DNA of 64,000 bases from SXTU01 sp964496695 (GTDB lineage: Bacteria > Verrucomicrobiota > Verrucomicrobiia > Limisphaerales > SXTU01). Made by a program: the position numbers and the translations under genes. This document shows positions 1 through 8,629 of the stretch, one piece after another. The notes under the pieces are model-generated. The model made no database searches and was not told where the DNA came from. It saw nothing but the letters and a program-made list of their open reading frames with translations. The stretch is from contig CAZCBE010000016.1 of the NCBI GenBank assembly GCA_964496695.1, forward strand, positions 14,746 through 78,745, given 5' to 3'. Every line of letters starts with the position of its first letter. Positions within the stretch are counted from its first letter, which is position 1.

Positions 1-586
1 GGTCTGGCAGCACGACGAAGGTGGGCAGGTTCTCGTTCTCAGTGCCCAGGCCGTAGCTCACCCAACTGCCCATGCCGGGGAAGCCGGGGAGGTTGAAGCC
101 GGTCGCCTGCAGGAGCGTGGCCTGCGAGTGGACACCGGTCTTCCCCACGAGGTTGTGGATGAAGGTCATTTCGTCCGCGACGTGCCCGAGGTCCGCGACC
201 GCATCGCTCAACATCTTGCCGGACTGGCCATAGGGCTTGAAGTCCCACACGGGCTTCTTCCAGGGGCCAAGGCCATTTTGAAACGCCTCGACCGACTCGC
301 CGAAGTCGCTGGGCTGGCCGTCACGCTTGATCAGCTCGGGCTTGAAGTCGAAGAGGTCAACGTGGCTCGCGGCTCCGGCCATGAAGAGCTGGACGACGCG
401 TTTGGCCTTTGGCGGGTGATGGGGTCTGGCGTCTGGAGTCTGGGGTGAGGCGGCCAGCAACCCGGCCCGGCCCAGCAGGCTGGCCAGCGCGATGCCGCCC
501 AGGCCGCCGCCGCTCTGCCAGAGGAACTCACGACGCGAGCGCGGGCGCTGCGGCGCGACGCGGTGGAAGGGCGAGTCGTTTTTCAT
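1..586 (-). CDS. DUF1501 family exported protein, 3' end cut by the window edge
   Basis: The first 195 codons are present and the gene runs off the left edge without a stop. The start is ATG at 586. The N-terminus has a twin-arginine signal (SRREFL at residues 17-22), then a hydrophobic glycine/alanine stretch. After it comes the family-typical opening (FMAGAASHVDLFDFKPEL) and, further on, the GSWVSYGLG block also found in the DUF1501 protein at 58875-60302. DUF1501 belongs to the alkaline phosphatase/sulfatase-like fold; its reaction is not established. Tat export to the periplasm is inferred. It starts 7 nt after the stop of the GntR regulator at 594-1274, so the two are probably co-transcribed. 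In related bacteria DUF1501 genes usually accompany a DUF1549/DUF1553 cytochrome gene, which may lie outside the window. Confidence 0.88.
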   Translation of the reverse strand, partial: MKNDSPFHRVAPQRPRSRREFLWQSGGGLGGIALASLLGRAGLLAASPQTPDARPHHPPKAKRVVQLFMAGAASHVDLFDFKPELIKRDGQPSDFGESVEAFQNGLGPWKKPVWDFKPYGQSGKMLSDAVADLGHVADEMTFIHNLVGKTGVHSQATLLQATGFNLPGFPGMGSWVSYGLGTENENLPTFVVLPD

Positions 587-593
587 GCGCGTT

Positions 594-1274
594 TCAACGG
601 GCAGGTTTGACGGCGGACTGTTTAAGCTGACGGGCGAGGTCCTCCGTTGCCTCAAGGATATGGAAGCGCATCGCCGCGCTCGCGCGAGGCGCGTCGCCGG
701 CTTCGAGGGCCGCGATGATCGCCTCGTGCTGCTCATGGGCGCGGGCCGCCCCGGTGGTGGAGATGGTCACGGAACGGCTCGTGCGGCCCAGATCGCCGAG
801 CGACTCCAGCAGCAGCACAAGCACTTCGTTGCCCGAGACGCGGGCAAGCTGACGGTGAAACTCCAGGTCGCACTCCACCGCCTCATTCACATCGGTCGTG
901 ACCGCGAGCGTTGCCTGGACCTTCTTGAGCGCGCGGAGCGAAGCCGGCCTGGCGCGCTCGGCGGCGAGTCGGGCCACCTCCGGCTCCACCAGCAGGCGCA
1001 CCTCGGCGAACTGGCGCAGCCGCTCCGCCATGTCGGGCAGCAACAGGGCGAGCGAGCCGTTGAGCGGCTTGTGCAGCTTGTCCACGACCTTGATGCCGAT
1101 GCCGTGCTGGACCTCGATGAGCCCCTGCAGCTCCAGGCGCTTGGTGGCCTCGCGCACGACGGTGCGGCTCACGCCGAGCTGCTCGGCGAGCTGACGTTCC
1201 GGAGGCAGCCAGCCGTCGCTGCCATGGCGCTCTGAGCGGATCTCCGTGGCCAGCCGCTGGCAGACATCGGCCAC
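594..1274 (-). CDS. GntR-family transcriptional regulator, FadR/FCD subfamily
   Basis: A 226-residue protein with an N-terminal winged helix-turn-helix (WLPPERQLAEQLGVSRTVVREA, about residues 21-43). A helical FCD ligand-binding domain follows (about 75-215), with family-typical His/Asp/Glu positions (ECDLEFHRQLARVSGN; HEQHEAIIAALEAGD). Such proteins usually repress genes for sugar-acid or organic-acid use and respond to a small carboxylate; the ligand here is unknown. The start is GTG at 1274. The frame stays open upstream as far as a stop at 1329-1331, but no ATG is present, so the N-terminus could be up to about 18 residues longer from a non-standard start. It directly precedes the DUF1501 gene and may control it. 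A palindrome 37-54 nt upstream is a candidate operator. Confidence 0.9.
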   Translation of the reverse strand: MADVCQRLATEIRSERHGSDGWLPPERQLAEQLGVSRTVVREATKRLELQGLIEVQHGIGIKVVDKLHKPLNGSLALLLPDMAERLRQFAEVRLLVEPEVARLAAERARPASLRALKKVQATLAVTTDVNEAVECDLEFHRQLARVSGNEVLVLLLESLGDLGRTSRSVTISTTGAARAHEQHEAIIAALEAGDAPRASAAMRFHILEATEDLARQLKQSAVKPAR

Positions 1275-1310
1275 CAGGGAGGCGGGGCGGTCTATGGTCG
1301 AAAGGGTAAT

Positions 1311-1328
1311 TGGTAGGAGGTCATACCA
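1311..1328. promoter_or_regulatory. candidate operator for the adjacent GntR regulator
   Basis: An inverted repeat TGGTA-N8-TACCA lies 37-54 nt upstream of the GTG start of the GntR-family gene. GntR/FadR-type operators often carry short TGGT/ACCA half-sites, and autoregulation is common. The size and position fit, but no further copies were seen to support it as a regulon motif. Confidence 0.3.
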
Positions 1329-1331
1329 CTA

Positions 1332-1719
1332 GGGTTTCCGCCCGTCAAGCAGGTTGTGAAGGCCTGCATTCCCTTGGGCGCATCCGTGCACTGCCCCCGG
1401 GCGCGGCCTTGGGCCGCAGCGGCTGGCAGCAGGGAACGACATAGGAATGGCCGGAGCCTTTTTAGCAAGGTGGCCGCTGCGGCCCGGAGGGCCGCGCTCC
1501 GGGGCAAGCGAGGACGCTTGCGGCACGGCCGGCCGGAGGCCGGCGCTACGGAGCGCCCGCGTCCCGCAGGCCGTATCGCCGGCGTCCGTGCCGGCCCGGC
1601 TTCCGGGGGCAGTGTCCGGCTGCGCCCCCGGCTCCGCTCGCTGGTGCGATGGCGTTGTCAAACCAGTCGGGCCGCGCTAGCCTTCCCGCCGGTTGCGCGA
1701 CTGACACCGATTTCACTCC
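1332..1719. repeat. gene-free stretch holding two dispersed repeat modules
   Basis: Between the GntR gene and ureG. Positions 1395-1507 carry a GCGGCC...GGGCCGCAGCGGCTGG...GCCGCTGCGGCCCGGAG element that recurs at 18565-18676. Positions 1508-1570 carry an AGCGAGGACGCTTGCGGCAC...CCGGAGGCCGGCGCTACG element that recurs almost identically at 37889-37940. No convincing gene: the open frames here are translations of these palindromes. Confidence 0.7.
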
Positions 1720-2463
1720 ATGAAGAACTTTCTCCTGCATCCCCACTCCCACAGCCACGGTCCCGGCGGCCACACGCATGAGCCCATGGAGCATCCCGGC
1801 CATTTCCACGAGCGGGACAAGCCGTTGCACCGCGACTACACCCGGCGCGCGTTCACCGTCGGCGTGGGCGGGCCGGTGGGCAGCGGGAAGACCGCGCTGA
1901 TGCTGCAGCTCTGCCGCAAGCTGCGCGAGACGATGAACATCGCCGCCGTGACCAATGACATCTTCACCAAGGAGGACGGCGAGTTCCTCGTGCGCAACGA
2001 CGCGCTCTCCGCCGATCGTATCAAGGCCGTCGAGACCGGCGGCTGCCCGCACGCCGCCATCCGCGAGGACATCACGGCGAACCTCCTTGCCCTCGAAGAC
2101 CTGCACCGGAAGTTCCACCCGCAACTGCTGCTGATCGAGTCCGGCGGCGACAACCTCGCGGCCTGCTACAGCCGCGAACTGGCCGACTACACCATCCAGG
2201 TGATTGACGCGGCCGGCGGCGACAAGATTCCGCGCAAGGGCGGTCCGGGCATCACGCAGAGCGACCTGCTGGTCATCAACAAGACCGACCTCGCTTCGCT
2301 CATCGGCGCGGACCTGAGCGTGATGGAACGTGACTCGAAGAAGATGCGGGGCACCGGCCCCTTCGTCTTCGCACAGGTGAAGAACGGCGTGGGCGTGCCC
2401 GCGATCATTGACCACATCCTCCATGCCTGGCAGCACGCAACCGGGGTGGAGCATGGACACTGA
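1720..2463 (+). CDS. ureG: urease accessory GTPase UreG, orphan
   Basis: A 247-residue SIMIBI-class GTPase of the UreG type. UreG uses GTP to help insert nickel into urease together with UreE, UreF and UreH. The first 45 residues are rich in histidine (HPHSHSHGPGGHTHE...HPGHFHE), a probable nickel-storage tail. The P-loop is GVGGPVGSGKTAL (about residues 47-59), the nickel-site Cys-Pro-His is in ETGGCPHAA, and the guanine-specificity motif is NKTD. ESGGDN and the length beyond the His tail match UreG rather than HypB. No urease subunits or other accessory genes lie in the window, so its partners must be elsewhere or it serves another nickel enzyme. The start ATGAAGAAC is the first ATG and keeps the His-rich tail. 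Confidence 0.9.
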   Translation: MKNFLLHPHSHSHGPGGHTHEPMEHPGHFHERDKPLHRDYTRRAFTVGVGGPVGSGKTALMLQLCRKLRETMNIAAVTNDIFTKEDGEFLVRNDALSADRIKAVETGGCPHAAIREDITANLLALEDLHRKFHPQLLLIESGGDNLAACYSRELADYTIQVIDAAGGDKIPRKGGPGITQSDLLVINKTDLASLIGADLSVMERDSKKMRGTGPFVFAQVKNGVGVPAIIDHILHAWQHATGVEHGH

Positions 2464-2547
2464 CAGGTGGCGGTGGCCCCATGGGCTCCGGAAGGCAACC
2501 GCAGTTTTCCATCTTTGGGAGGGCCGCTTGTTTGCAGGCGAAATCCC

Positions 2548-3225
2548 TTACGCCTGCGTCTCGACCCAGCGGACGGCGTAATGCACCAGATCGGTGCCTT
2601 CCTTGAGCTTGAGCTTGGCCTTCAGGTTGGCGCGGTGGGCCTCGACGGTCTTGATGCTTACATGCAGCGTTTCGGCGATCTTGCGGCTGCTCCGGCCGTC
2701 GCCGATCAACTGAAAGACTTCAAACTCCCGGTCCGTCAGCAGTTCCAGCGGGGAGACCGTTTTGCCGGGGCGCTTGCCCGCGAGGTTCTGAAGGAGCTTC
2801 GAGGACATCTGGTCGCTTAGATAGACCCGGCCCTCCAGCACTTCACGGATGGCCCGCAGCAACGCCTTGCCGCCGGCCTTCTTGGTGATGTAGCCCTGCG
2901 CCCCGGCCCGCAGCACGCGCTCCGCATAGAGTGATTCGTCGTGCATCGAGAGCACCAGCACCGGGAGATCCTCGTGCTGAATCTTGAGATCCTTGATCAG
3001 TTCCAGGCCGCTCCGGCCGCCCAGCGAAATGTCCACCAAGGCCAGGTCCGGCCGCAGCGACTTGATGACCTGCAGGGCTTCGGCCGCGTTCGGGGCCTCG
3101 CCGCAGACGTGCAGGTCCGGCTCCCGGTCAATCAGCCCGGCCACGCCCTGGCGCAGGAGCGGGTGATCATCCACGATCAGGATGCGGCGTTTCTCGGGGG
3201 CGGGTGACTTTTTGTTGGGCGTCAT
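2548..3225 (-). CDS. NarL/FixJ-type response regulator
   Basis: A 225-residue two-domain regulator. The receiver domain is about residues 14-130, with acidic pair Asp19-Asp20, phospho-acceptor Asp65 (ALVDISLGG) and the conserved Lys in ITKKAGG. A LuxR-type helix-turn-helix follows (LLTDREFEVFQLIGDGRSSRKIAETLHVSIKTVEAHRANL). Phosphorylated proteins of this kind dimerise and bind promoter DNA. The gene lies 10 nt downstream of the three-PAS histidine kinase at 3236-5182, so the two form a probable two-component system. The target genes are not evident from the sequence. Confidence 0.93.
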   Translation of the reverse strand: MTPNKKSPAPEKRRILIVDDHPLLRQGVAGLIDREPDLHVCGEAPNAAEALQVIKSLRPDLALVDISLGGRSGLELIKDLKIQHEDLPVLVLSMHDESLYAERVLRAGAQGYITKKAGGKALLRAIREVLEGRVYLSDQMSSKLLQNLAGKRPGKTVSPLELLTDREFEVFQLIGDGRSSRKIAETLHVSIKTVEAHRANLKAKLKLKEGTDLVHYAVRWVETQA

Positions 3226-3235
3226 GGCGGAGCAG

Positions 3236-5182
3236 TCAGGGGTTTCTGGTTGGGGAGCGGGCCGGCAGCGTGGGCACGGAACAGACCACCACCGGCTGCC
3301 GGTCGGGTCCGTGCTGCAGTTCGATCACGCCTCCGATCATGGAGGCGCGAAAATTCATGATCCGGCCGCCCAGGCCGGCCCCGCGGGGCCGGTGCTCCGG
3401 CAGTTCGGCCCCGTCGTTCTTGATGGAGAGGACGGTCCAATGCCGGTCCCGGACGAGGCTGATGACGATGCGGCGGGCCTGCCCGTGCTTGATCGCGTTG
3501 CTCACCGCCTCCTGCGCGATGCGATACAGGTGGGTCGCCACGCCATTGTCATGGATGAGCACCGTTGCATCGGCGCGCAGCTCGCACTGGACGCTGAAGA
3601 GCCGTTCCGTGGTGGCCGCCAGTTCCTGCAGCGCGGACCGCAGTCCGGCCGCCTCCAGCGGCACCGGCGAGAGGCCGCGCGCCAGATCGTGCGCATGGCC
3701 GCTGGCCTGGCCGATCAAGGTGGCGATCTCGGCAGCCTGGTCGGCCTCCGCCTGGCCCTTGTCCGCGAGGCTGGCCTTGAGCGACTGGGTCAGATACTCG
3801 AGGCCCGCGAGGTGCTGGCACAGCCCGTCATGCAGATCCTGGCCGAAACGGCACTGCTCACGGTCGCTGATCTCCAGCAGCTCCTTCTCAATCAGCTTGC
3901 GTTCCGTGATGTCGTCCGCGATGCCGGCAATGCGATACACCTCGCCCGCTGCATCCCGCACCGGGAACGCCCGCTCGTGAATCCACCGGATGGAGCCGTC
4001 GGGCCGGCGAATGCGATAGACCAAGTCGTATTCTCCCGTTCGCTGCTTCGTCTGGGCCGCCTCCCAGACCCGTTCCCGATCCTCCGGCACGACATGCGCC
4101 AGCCAGTCCTTGGGCGACTGGTAGAAGCTCGTCCGCCCCCAGAGTTTTTGATAACCGGGGCTCAGGTAAATCATCCGGCCGGTCTTGAGATCGGTCAGCC
4201 AGAACACTTCGCGGATGTTTTCGGCGAACTGGCGGAAGCGGCTCTGCTGTTCGTCGGCCAGCGCCTCCAGCTCCCGGCGTTCCGTGATGTCCTCTGCCAG
4301 CCGTGCGAGGCGATGGACCCGGCCCCGCGCGTTCTTCAGCGGAAACACGCATTCCCGGACCCACCTCGTGGTGCCATCCGGCCGCACGATCCGATACTCC
4401 GCGTCAAACTCCCCGGCCGGCAGCTTCGCAGCGGCCTGGACCACGATCCGGGCGCGGTCTTCCGGGTGGATGGTTTCCCGCCATTGGGCAGGCGAGGCGC
4501 AGAGGCTGGCGGGCGACCGCCCCCAGATCGTCTCGTAAGCCGGGCTTACATAGAACACTTGTCGAAGTCCTGGATCCGTCAGCCAGAAGGCGGACGGGAG
4601 GTGCTCGAACAACTGCCGGAACCGCTCCTCGGCCTCCCTCAGTTCCGCTGCTGTCACCCGTTGCGCCGTGACATCCAGCAGCACCGTCTCGAAGACTAGG
4701 CTGCGCGCTCCAGCCAGGTGGACTGGCTGGCTGGTGACCTGCACCTGACGCGAACTGCCGGCCGTGTCTTCGGCGAGGGGGAAAACACCGGTGGCCGCCG
4801 CTTGTTTCCGCCGGCTGGAGAGCATCTGTCGGAGGAAACGTTCACCTGCTCCGCGCGCCAGCAGCGAGCTGAACGGCCGTCCGATCAAGCTGGCGGGCTC
4901 CGTGCCCAGCAACTGCGCGCCCGCCCGGTTGATCCGCTGGATCAGGCCGCGCTGGCTGAGCGTGACACAGGCCGCCGGCGTGTGGTCATACAGGGCGAGG
5001 GCATCCGAGCTGGACTCGCTTCCGGAACGGGTGGTGGCGGCTCCGTTCGCCACCTTCGGTTCCGCGTGATCGCGGTGCGGCACACCCGGGTCCGCCGCCG
5101 GGCTGTCGGGCGAGGCCCGGCGCTCGGCGGCCTGCAACGCCTTGACCAGTTCGGCCCGGGTCATTGTCTTGTAGTGCTTCAT
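3236..5182 (-). CDS. three-PAS sensor histidine kinase, HisKA_3/NarX type
   Basis: A 648-residue kinase without clear membrane segments, so probably cytoplasmic. After a short N-terminal helix it has a PAS domain (about residues 65-180) and two PAS/PAC domains that end in EDITERRE and DDITERKL. The HisKA_3 dimerisation domain has phospho-acceptor His451 in GQDLHDGLCQHLAG. The ATPase domain has the N-box QEAVSNAIKHG and the GAGLGGRIMNFRA lid. HisKA_3 kinases normally phosphorylate NarL/FixJ regulators, which is exactly what the next gene encodes. The signal is unknown; PAS domains often bind haem, flavin or small ligands. Start ATG at 5182. Confidence 0.93.
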   Translation of the reverse strand: MKHYKTMTRAELVKALQAAERRASPDSPAADPGVPHRDHAEPKVANGAATTRSGSESSSDALALYDHTPAACVTLSQRGLIQRINRAGAQLLGTEPASLIGRPFSSLLARGAGERFLRQMLSSRRKQAAATGVFPLAEDTAGSSRQVQVTSQPVHLAGARSLVFETVLLDVTAQRVTAAELREAEERFRQLFEHLPSAFWLTDPGLRQVFYVSPAYETIWGRSPASLCASPAQWRETIHPEDRARIVVQAAAKLPAGEFDAEYRIVRPDGTTRWVRECVFPLKNARGRVHRLARLAEDITERRELEALADEQQSRFRQFAENIREVFWLTDLKTGRMIYLSPGYQKLWGRTSFYQSPKDWLAHVVPEDRERVWEAAQTKQRTGEYDLVYRIRRPDGSIRWIHERAFPVRDAAGEVYRIAGIADDITERKLIEKELLEISDREQCRFGQDLHDGLCQHLAGLEYLTQSLKASLADKGQAEADQAAEIATLIGQASGHAHDLARGLSPVPLEAAGLRSALQELAATTERLFSVQCELRADATVLIHDNGVATHLYRIAQEAVSNAIKHGQARRIVISLVRDRHWTVLSIKNDGAELPEHRPRGAGLGGRIMNFRASMIGGVIELQHGPDRQPVVVCSVPTLPARSPTRNP

Positions 5183-5421
5183 CCGCAGCCAGGCTCCGAT
5201 TCAGGAGTGAACCATGGGAAAATAAGCCGAACCGGTGGCCGGCACAATGTTCCTGTTGCACCTTTCGTCCGCACTGAACCCGCGCATCACGCCGTGCGGG
5301 TTTCAGTCGCCCGCCCCTTGACACTGCGGCAACCGCAAATAGGTTGGATTGCAGCTTCACAACAGCGGGCTTCGGCCAGCGAGTTCAGCACTTGCCCACC
5401 GCTTTCTGCTTCCATCGTCCC

Positions 5422-5853
5422 ATGAATATCATTGAATTCTTCCTCTCCCCGGAGGCCATTGCGCGTCGCCGTATCGCCCAGGCGGCCCGCACCGGCGCCG
5501 TGTCGTTGAATCTGAGCTGCATGAACCTCAAGCGCCTGCCGCCCGAGATCGGCACGCTCGTCAAGCTGCATGTCCTCCACCTGTGGCACAATCAACTGAC
5601 CGCACTTCCGCTTCAGATTGGCCGCTGTGTGCAGTTGCAGGAGCTATACCTTTCCGACAACCGGCTCACCACCCTGCCCGATTCCCTGCAGCACCTCACG
5701 CAGTTGAAACGCCTCTACCTGCACGGCAATCCCAAGCTGCAGATTCCCGTCAACCTGCTCGGCCCCATGTGGGAGTCCGTGCTGAGTTCGGGACGTGCCA
5801 CTGTGCCCGCCCAGGCCATCCTGGATCACTACTTCCACCGGCACGCGCTCTGA
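5422..5853 (+). CDS. short leucine-rich repeat protein
   Basis: A 143-residue protein. I chose ATG 5422 because the frame upstream of it looks non-coding and the protein then begins MNIIEFF. Residues about 28-110 hold three to four LRR units of the bacterial type (LPPEIGTLVKLHVLHLWHNQLTALPLQIG, LQELYLSDNRLTTLP, LKRLYLHGN). No signal peptide is present, so it is probably a cytoplasmic protein-binding module. A TTGACA hexamer at 5318-5323 could be a -35 element, but no good -10 box follows at the right distance. It stands alone between two divergent or oppositely oriented signalling operons; a functional link is not shown. Confidence 0.8.
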   Translation: MNIIEFFLSPEAIARRRIAQAARTGAVSLNLSCMNLKRLPPEIGTLVKLHVLHLWHNQLTALPLQIGRCVQLQELYLSDNRLTTLPDSLQHLTQLKRLYLHGNPKLQIPVNLLGPMWESVLSSGRATVPAQAILDHYFHRHAL

Positions 5854-5997
5854 GTTCCGGCCTGCCTCCCTGCATCCGGAAGCAGCAGCCGGGTGCTGCC
5901 GAGCAAGGGCACCCACAAGCACAAAGGGAACAAGCTCTACGGATCCTCGGATGGCCTCGCCGTGGCCGCCGGCTTCGGCGACGGAGCCGGGCTTGGT

Positions 5998-7740
5998 TCA
6001 TGGCGTGAGCTGGTGGCTTTCCGGTTTCGCGGTGCTAAAGGTGAAGGCATACGTGGTGCCTTCGGCCCGGGTGACCTCCAGGTTCGTGCGCAACTGGTTC
6101 ACGAGCGTGCTCACCAGTTGCAGGCCCAGGGTCTCAGCCTTGTGCGGATCGAGACCGGGCGGCAGGCCGATGCCGTTGTCACCCACCGCCAGGCTGATGC
6201 GGCCATCCGGGTCGCGGCGCATGCGCAGCCAGATTTCTCCCTGGCGTCCGTTGGGAAACGCATATTTCAACGCGTTGGAAACCAGCTCGTTCAGGATCAA
6301 GGCGCAGGGAATGGCATGGTTGATGTCCAGATGCACCTGCTCCATGGCCAGCCGCAGGCGGATGCGCGCGGGGTCGGTGCCGTAGGAACGCAGCAGGCTG
6401 ACGGTCAGGCTCTCGGCATACGCGGCGAAGTCCAGTTCCGAGAGGCTGCTGGACTGGTAGAGCTTTTCGTGGACCAGCGCCATGGACTGGACGCGGCTCC
6501 CGCTCTCCTCGAAGGCGGAGACGGTCTCCGGGTTCTTCAACCCGCGCGCCTGCAGGCGCAGCAGGCTGGAGACGATCTGGAGGTTGTTTTTCACCCGGTG
6601 GTGGATCTCCTTGAGCATGACCTCCTTCTCGCGCAGGGAGGCGTGGACCTGTTCCTCAGCCTGCTTGCGCGCGGTGATGTCCCGCAGGAAGGCCGTGAAG
6701 ATCGGCGGCGAGACCGCGCCCACGCGCACGATGGCAAGTTCGAGCGGGAATTCAGTGCCGTTGCGCCGGAGCGCGGGCAGTTCCAGCCGGCGGTTGAGGA
6801 CCTTGGCCTCGCCGGTGCGCAGGTAGCGCTCAAAACCCCGGTTGTGCTGGTCCCGGAACGCCGGGGGGATGATCAGCTCGGCCAGACGCTGGCCCACCGC
6901 CTCCGCGCGGGTGAAGCCAAAGGTTTGTTCCGCCGCCGGATTGAACTCCAGGATCCGCCCTTCGTGATCAATCGTGATGATGCAGTCGAGCGCGGTGTTG
7001 AGGATGGCCGACTTGCGTTCCTCGCTCTCCCGCACGGCCCGGTCCCGCTGCTCGATCTGGCCCAGCATGTGGTTGAACGCCTCGGTCAACTGGCCCAGTT
7101 CATCCTGGCCGGACTTGGTGGCGCGAACGGAATAGTCACGCCGCTCGGAAATGGCCCGGGCCGTGCCCACCAGATCCATGATCGGCTGGGAAATCTGCCC
7201 TTGGAGCGCCGCCGAAAGGACATAGGCCACCAGCAGGGACGCCGTCAGCACCAGGGCGGCGATGCCCGCATAGCGCCGGAACCGCTCGTCCATGGCCTCC
7301 AGATCGGACTTGAGATACAGCGTCCCCAGACGCTTGCTGTCCCGCTGCACCACCGGCTGAAACCCGGCGAGATGGGCATCCTCGAAGCGGTAGCCGTCCG
7401 GTTCCGGAGCGCGCGGGAACGCGTTGGCAGGGAGGTTCGCGGGATACTTGGAGAACAGCCGGCCTTCCTTGTCGTAGAGCCCGGCGGCGACGACATGCGC
7501 CTCGGCCCGGAGCGCGGCCAGGATTTCCTCGGCATCCTTCTGGTTGTCGAAGGCCAGCGCGGCGGTGCTGTTGGCCGCGATCACTTCGCCCAGGGTGGAG
7601 AGCTGCTGCAGGGTCGTCTGCCGGAAGGCCGACACCTCGTAAGCGAGGAACGCCGCGCCCGTCAGCAACAGCACGGCCCCGCTGGTCAGCAGCAGGAGCA
7701 GCTTGACCTTCCGCTGGATGGGCATGTCGCGCAGTGGCAT
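5998..7740 (-). CDS. membrane sensor histidine kinase with CHASE8-like sensor, HAMP, PAS and HisKA_2
   Basis: A 580-residue kinase. Transmembrane helix 1 (about residues 10-33) and helix 2 (about 160-183) enclose a periplasmic region of about 125 residues that resembles the CHASE8 sensor of YfiN (STAALAFDNQKDAEEILAALRA; LYDKEGRLF). It continues with HAMP (about 185-240), PAS (about 250-365, ending FLRDITARKQAEE), and HisKA_2 with phospho-acceptor His380 in EIHHRVKNNLQIV. The ATPase domain has NELVSNALKYAF and GDNGIGLP. It starts 3 nt after the stop of the YfiR-family gene at 7744-8337. YfiR is known to hold the CHASE8-type diguanylate cyclase YfiN in check from the periplasm, so the output here appears to have changed from GGDEF to kinase. 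No dedicated response regulator is adjacent. Confidence 0.9.
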   Translation of the reverse strand: MPLRDMPIQRKVKLLLLLTSGAVLLLTGAAFLAYEVSAFRQTTLQQLSTLGEVIAANSTAALAFDNQKDAEEILAALRAEAHVVAAGLYDKEGRLFSKYPANLPANAFPRAPEPDGYRFEDAHLAGFQPVVQRDSKRLGTLYLKSDLEAMDERFRRYAGIAALVLTASLLVAYVLSAALQGQISQPIMDLVGTARAISERRDYSVRATKSGQDELGQLTEAFNHMLGQIEQRDRAVRESEERKSAILNTALDCIITIDHEGRILEFNPAAEQTFGFTRAEAVGQRLAELIIPPAFRDQHNRGFERYLRTGEAKVLNRRLELPALRRNGTEFPLELAIVRVGAVSPPIFTAFLRDITARKQAEEQVHASLREKEVMLKEIHHRVKNNLQIVSSLLRLQARGLKNPETVSAFEESGSRVQSMALVHEKLYQSSSLSELDFAAYAESLTVSLLRSYGTDPARIRLRLAMEQVHLDINHAIPCALILNELVSNALKYAFPNGRQGEIWLRMRRDPDGRISLAVGDNGIGLPPGLDPHKAETLGLQLVSTLVNQLRTNLEVTRAEGTTYAFTFSTAKPESHQLTP

Positions 7741-7743
7741 GAG

Positions 7744-8337
7744 CTATTCCTTTCCGGCTGGGATAATTTCCGCCGACCGCAGCAGCTTGGAGCTGATCGT
7801 CAACTCGGCCGCCTTGGCCGCTTCGAGATTGATCCGCAGCCGGGTCTTCCCCCGGTCGGTGAGGAACCGGATCATCCCGCCGTTCCGCGAGAACGCATCA
7901 GTGTCCCCCACCGTAAGCAGGGCGCGGCCTTTCAAGGCGGTGAAAACCGACCCCAGCCGCTCCGTCTCGGACCGGCTGATGAACAGCACATGACAGGCGG
8001 TGATCTCCTCCACCCGATGAAAGCGTTGGATGACCAGCGGGCGGTGGTTCACCTGCTCGCCCCGGACCGTTTCGTCGAGGTAGCCGCCGAAGGGGTCCTC
8101 GCCCAGCACCCCAATGATGAGCGGGCTTTGCGGGGTGGCGAAGGCCTGCGGCGGCCAGTCCACAAACTGCGCGAAGTTGAAGAGGAACACCGCGCGCACC
8201 GCCGACTCCTTGGAAACCACGGGCTGGGCCGCCAGTGGCAGGCCGGTGACGACCAGCAGCAGGGCCGCGAGCAGCCTGGCCCCCAAGCCCGCGCGCAGGG
8301 TTTTTGCATGGCCCGTGGATGTGCTCAAAACCGCCAT
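7744..8337 (-). CDS. YfiR-family (DUF4154) periplasmic regulator
   Basis: A 197-residue exported protein. The signal peptide covers about residues 20-37 (LLAALLLVVTGLPLAAQP). The mature part shows the YfiR pattern: AVFLFNFAQFVDWPP, a GVLGEDPFG strand, CHVLFISRSE, LLTVGDTDAF and the INLEAAKAAELTISSKLL C-terminus. In Pseudomonas, YfiR binds the periplasmic domain of YfiN and represses it until envelope or redox stress. Here it lies 3 nt upstream of a kinase with a YfiN-like sensor and probably modulates that kinase. Translation could also start at a later ATG or GTG closer to the hydrophobic core. Confidence 0.88.
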   Translation of the reverse strand: MAVLSTSTGHAKTLRAGLGARLLAALLLVVTGLPLAAQPVVSKESAVRAVFLFNFAQFVDWPPQAFATPQSPLIIGVLGEDPFGGYLDETVRGEQVNHRPLVIQRFHRVEEITACHVLFISRSETERLGSVFTALKGRALLTVGDTDAFSRNGGMIRFLTDRGKTRLRINLEAAKAAELTISSKLLRSAEIIPAGKE

Positions 8338-8482
8338 GTCAATTTGCCAAAGACCCTGCCCAACCTTCCGTCTGGACAGCCTGTAGAACGTGTCTGCACG
8401 CTAATGAAATCGCCTCCAAACGCAAGCGGCGCTTTGTGGCAGCGCCCGATGGCCAGGTCACTCAAATCATGCCAGCTACACG

Positions 8483-8533
8483 GTGGCAGGCAGGCATCCT
8501 GCCTGCCGTAGAGCCGGGCGTCCCGCCCGGCGG
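8483..8533. repeat. dispersed palindromic repeat, GGCAGGC/GCCTGCC + GCCGGGCG/CGCCCGG type
   Basis: Two consecutive palindromes, GGCAGGCAGGCATCCTGCC followed by GCCGGGCGTCCCGCCCGGC, joined by GTAGA. An inverted copy lies at 8765-8814. The same inverted pair recurs at 56042-56093 and 56368-56418. Confidence 0.8.
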
Positions 8534-8629
8534 AGAAAGAGCCACCTTGCAAAATAGCCGCCTCAATATTTCCAGCCCCCCTCAGCAGTGCTATCTCCCA
8601 ACTTCGTCACTGTCTGAGAAGTTATTTCC

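Noticed and set aside
1720..2463. Urease gene cluster
   Set aside because: Only ureG is present; the neighbours are a regulator and a two-component system.
5318..5346. TTGACA promoter upstream of the LRR gene
   Set aside because: The -35 hexamer is perfect but no acceptable -10 box is found 16-18 nt downstream.
5893..8511. 872-codon plus-strand frame opposite the HisKA_2 kinase and YfiR genes
   Set aside because: Antisense shadow. The minus strand has clear kinase and YfiR domains with intact motifs.
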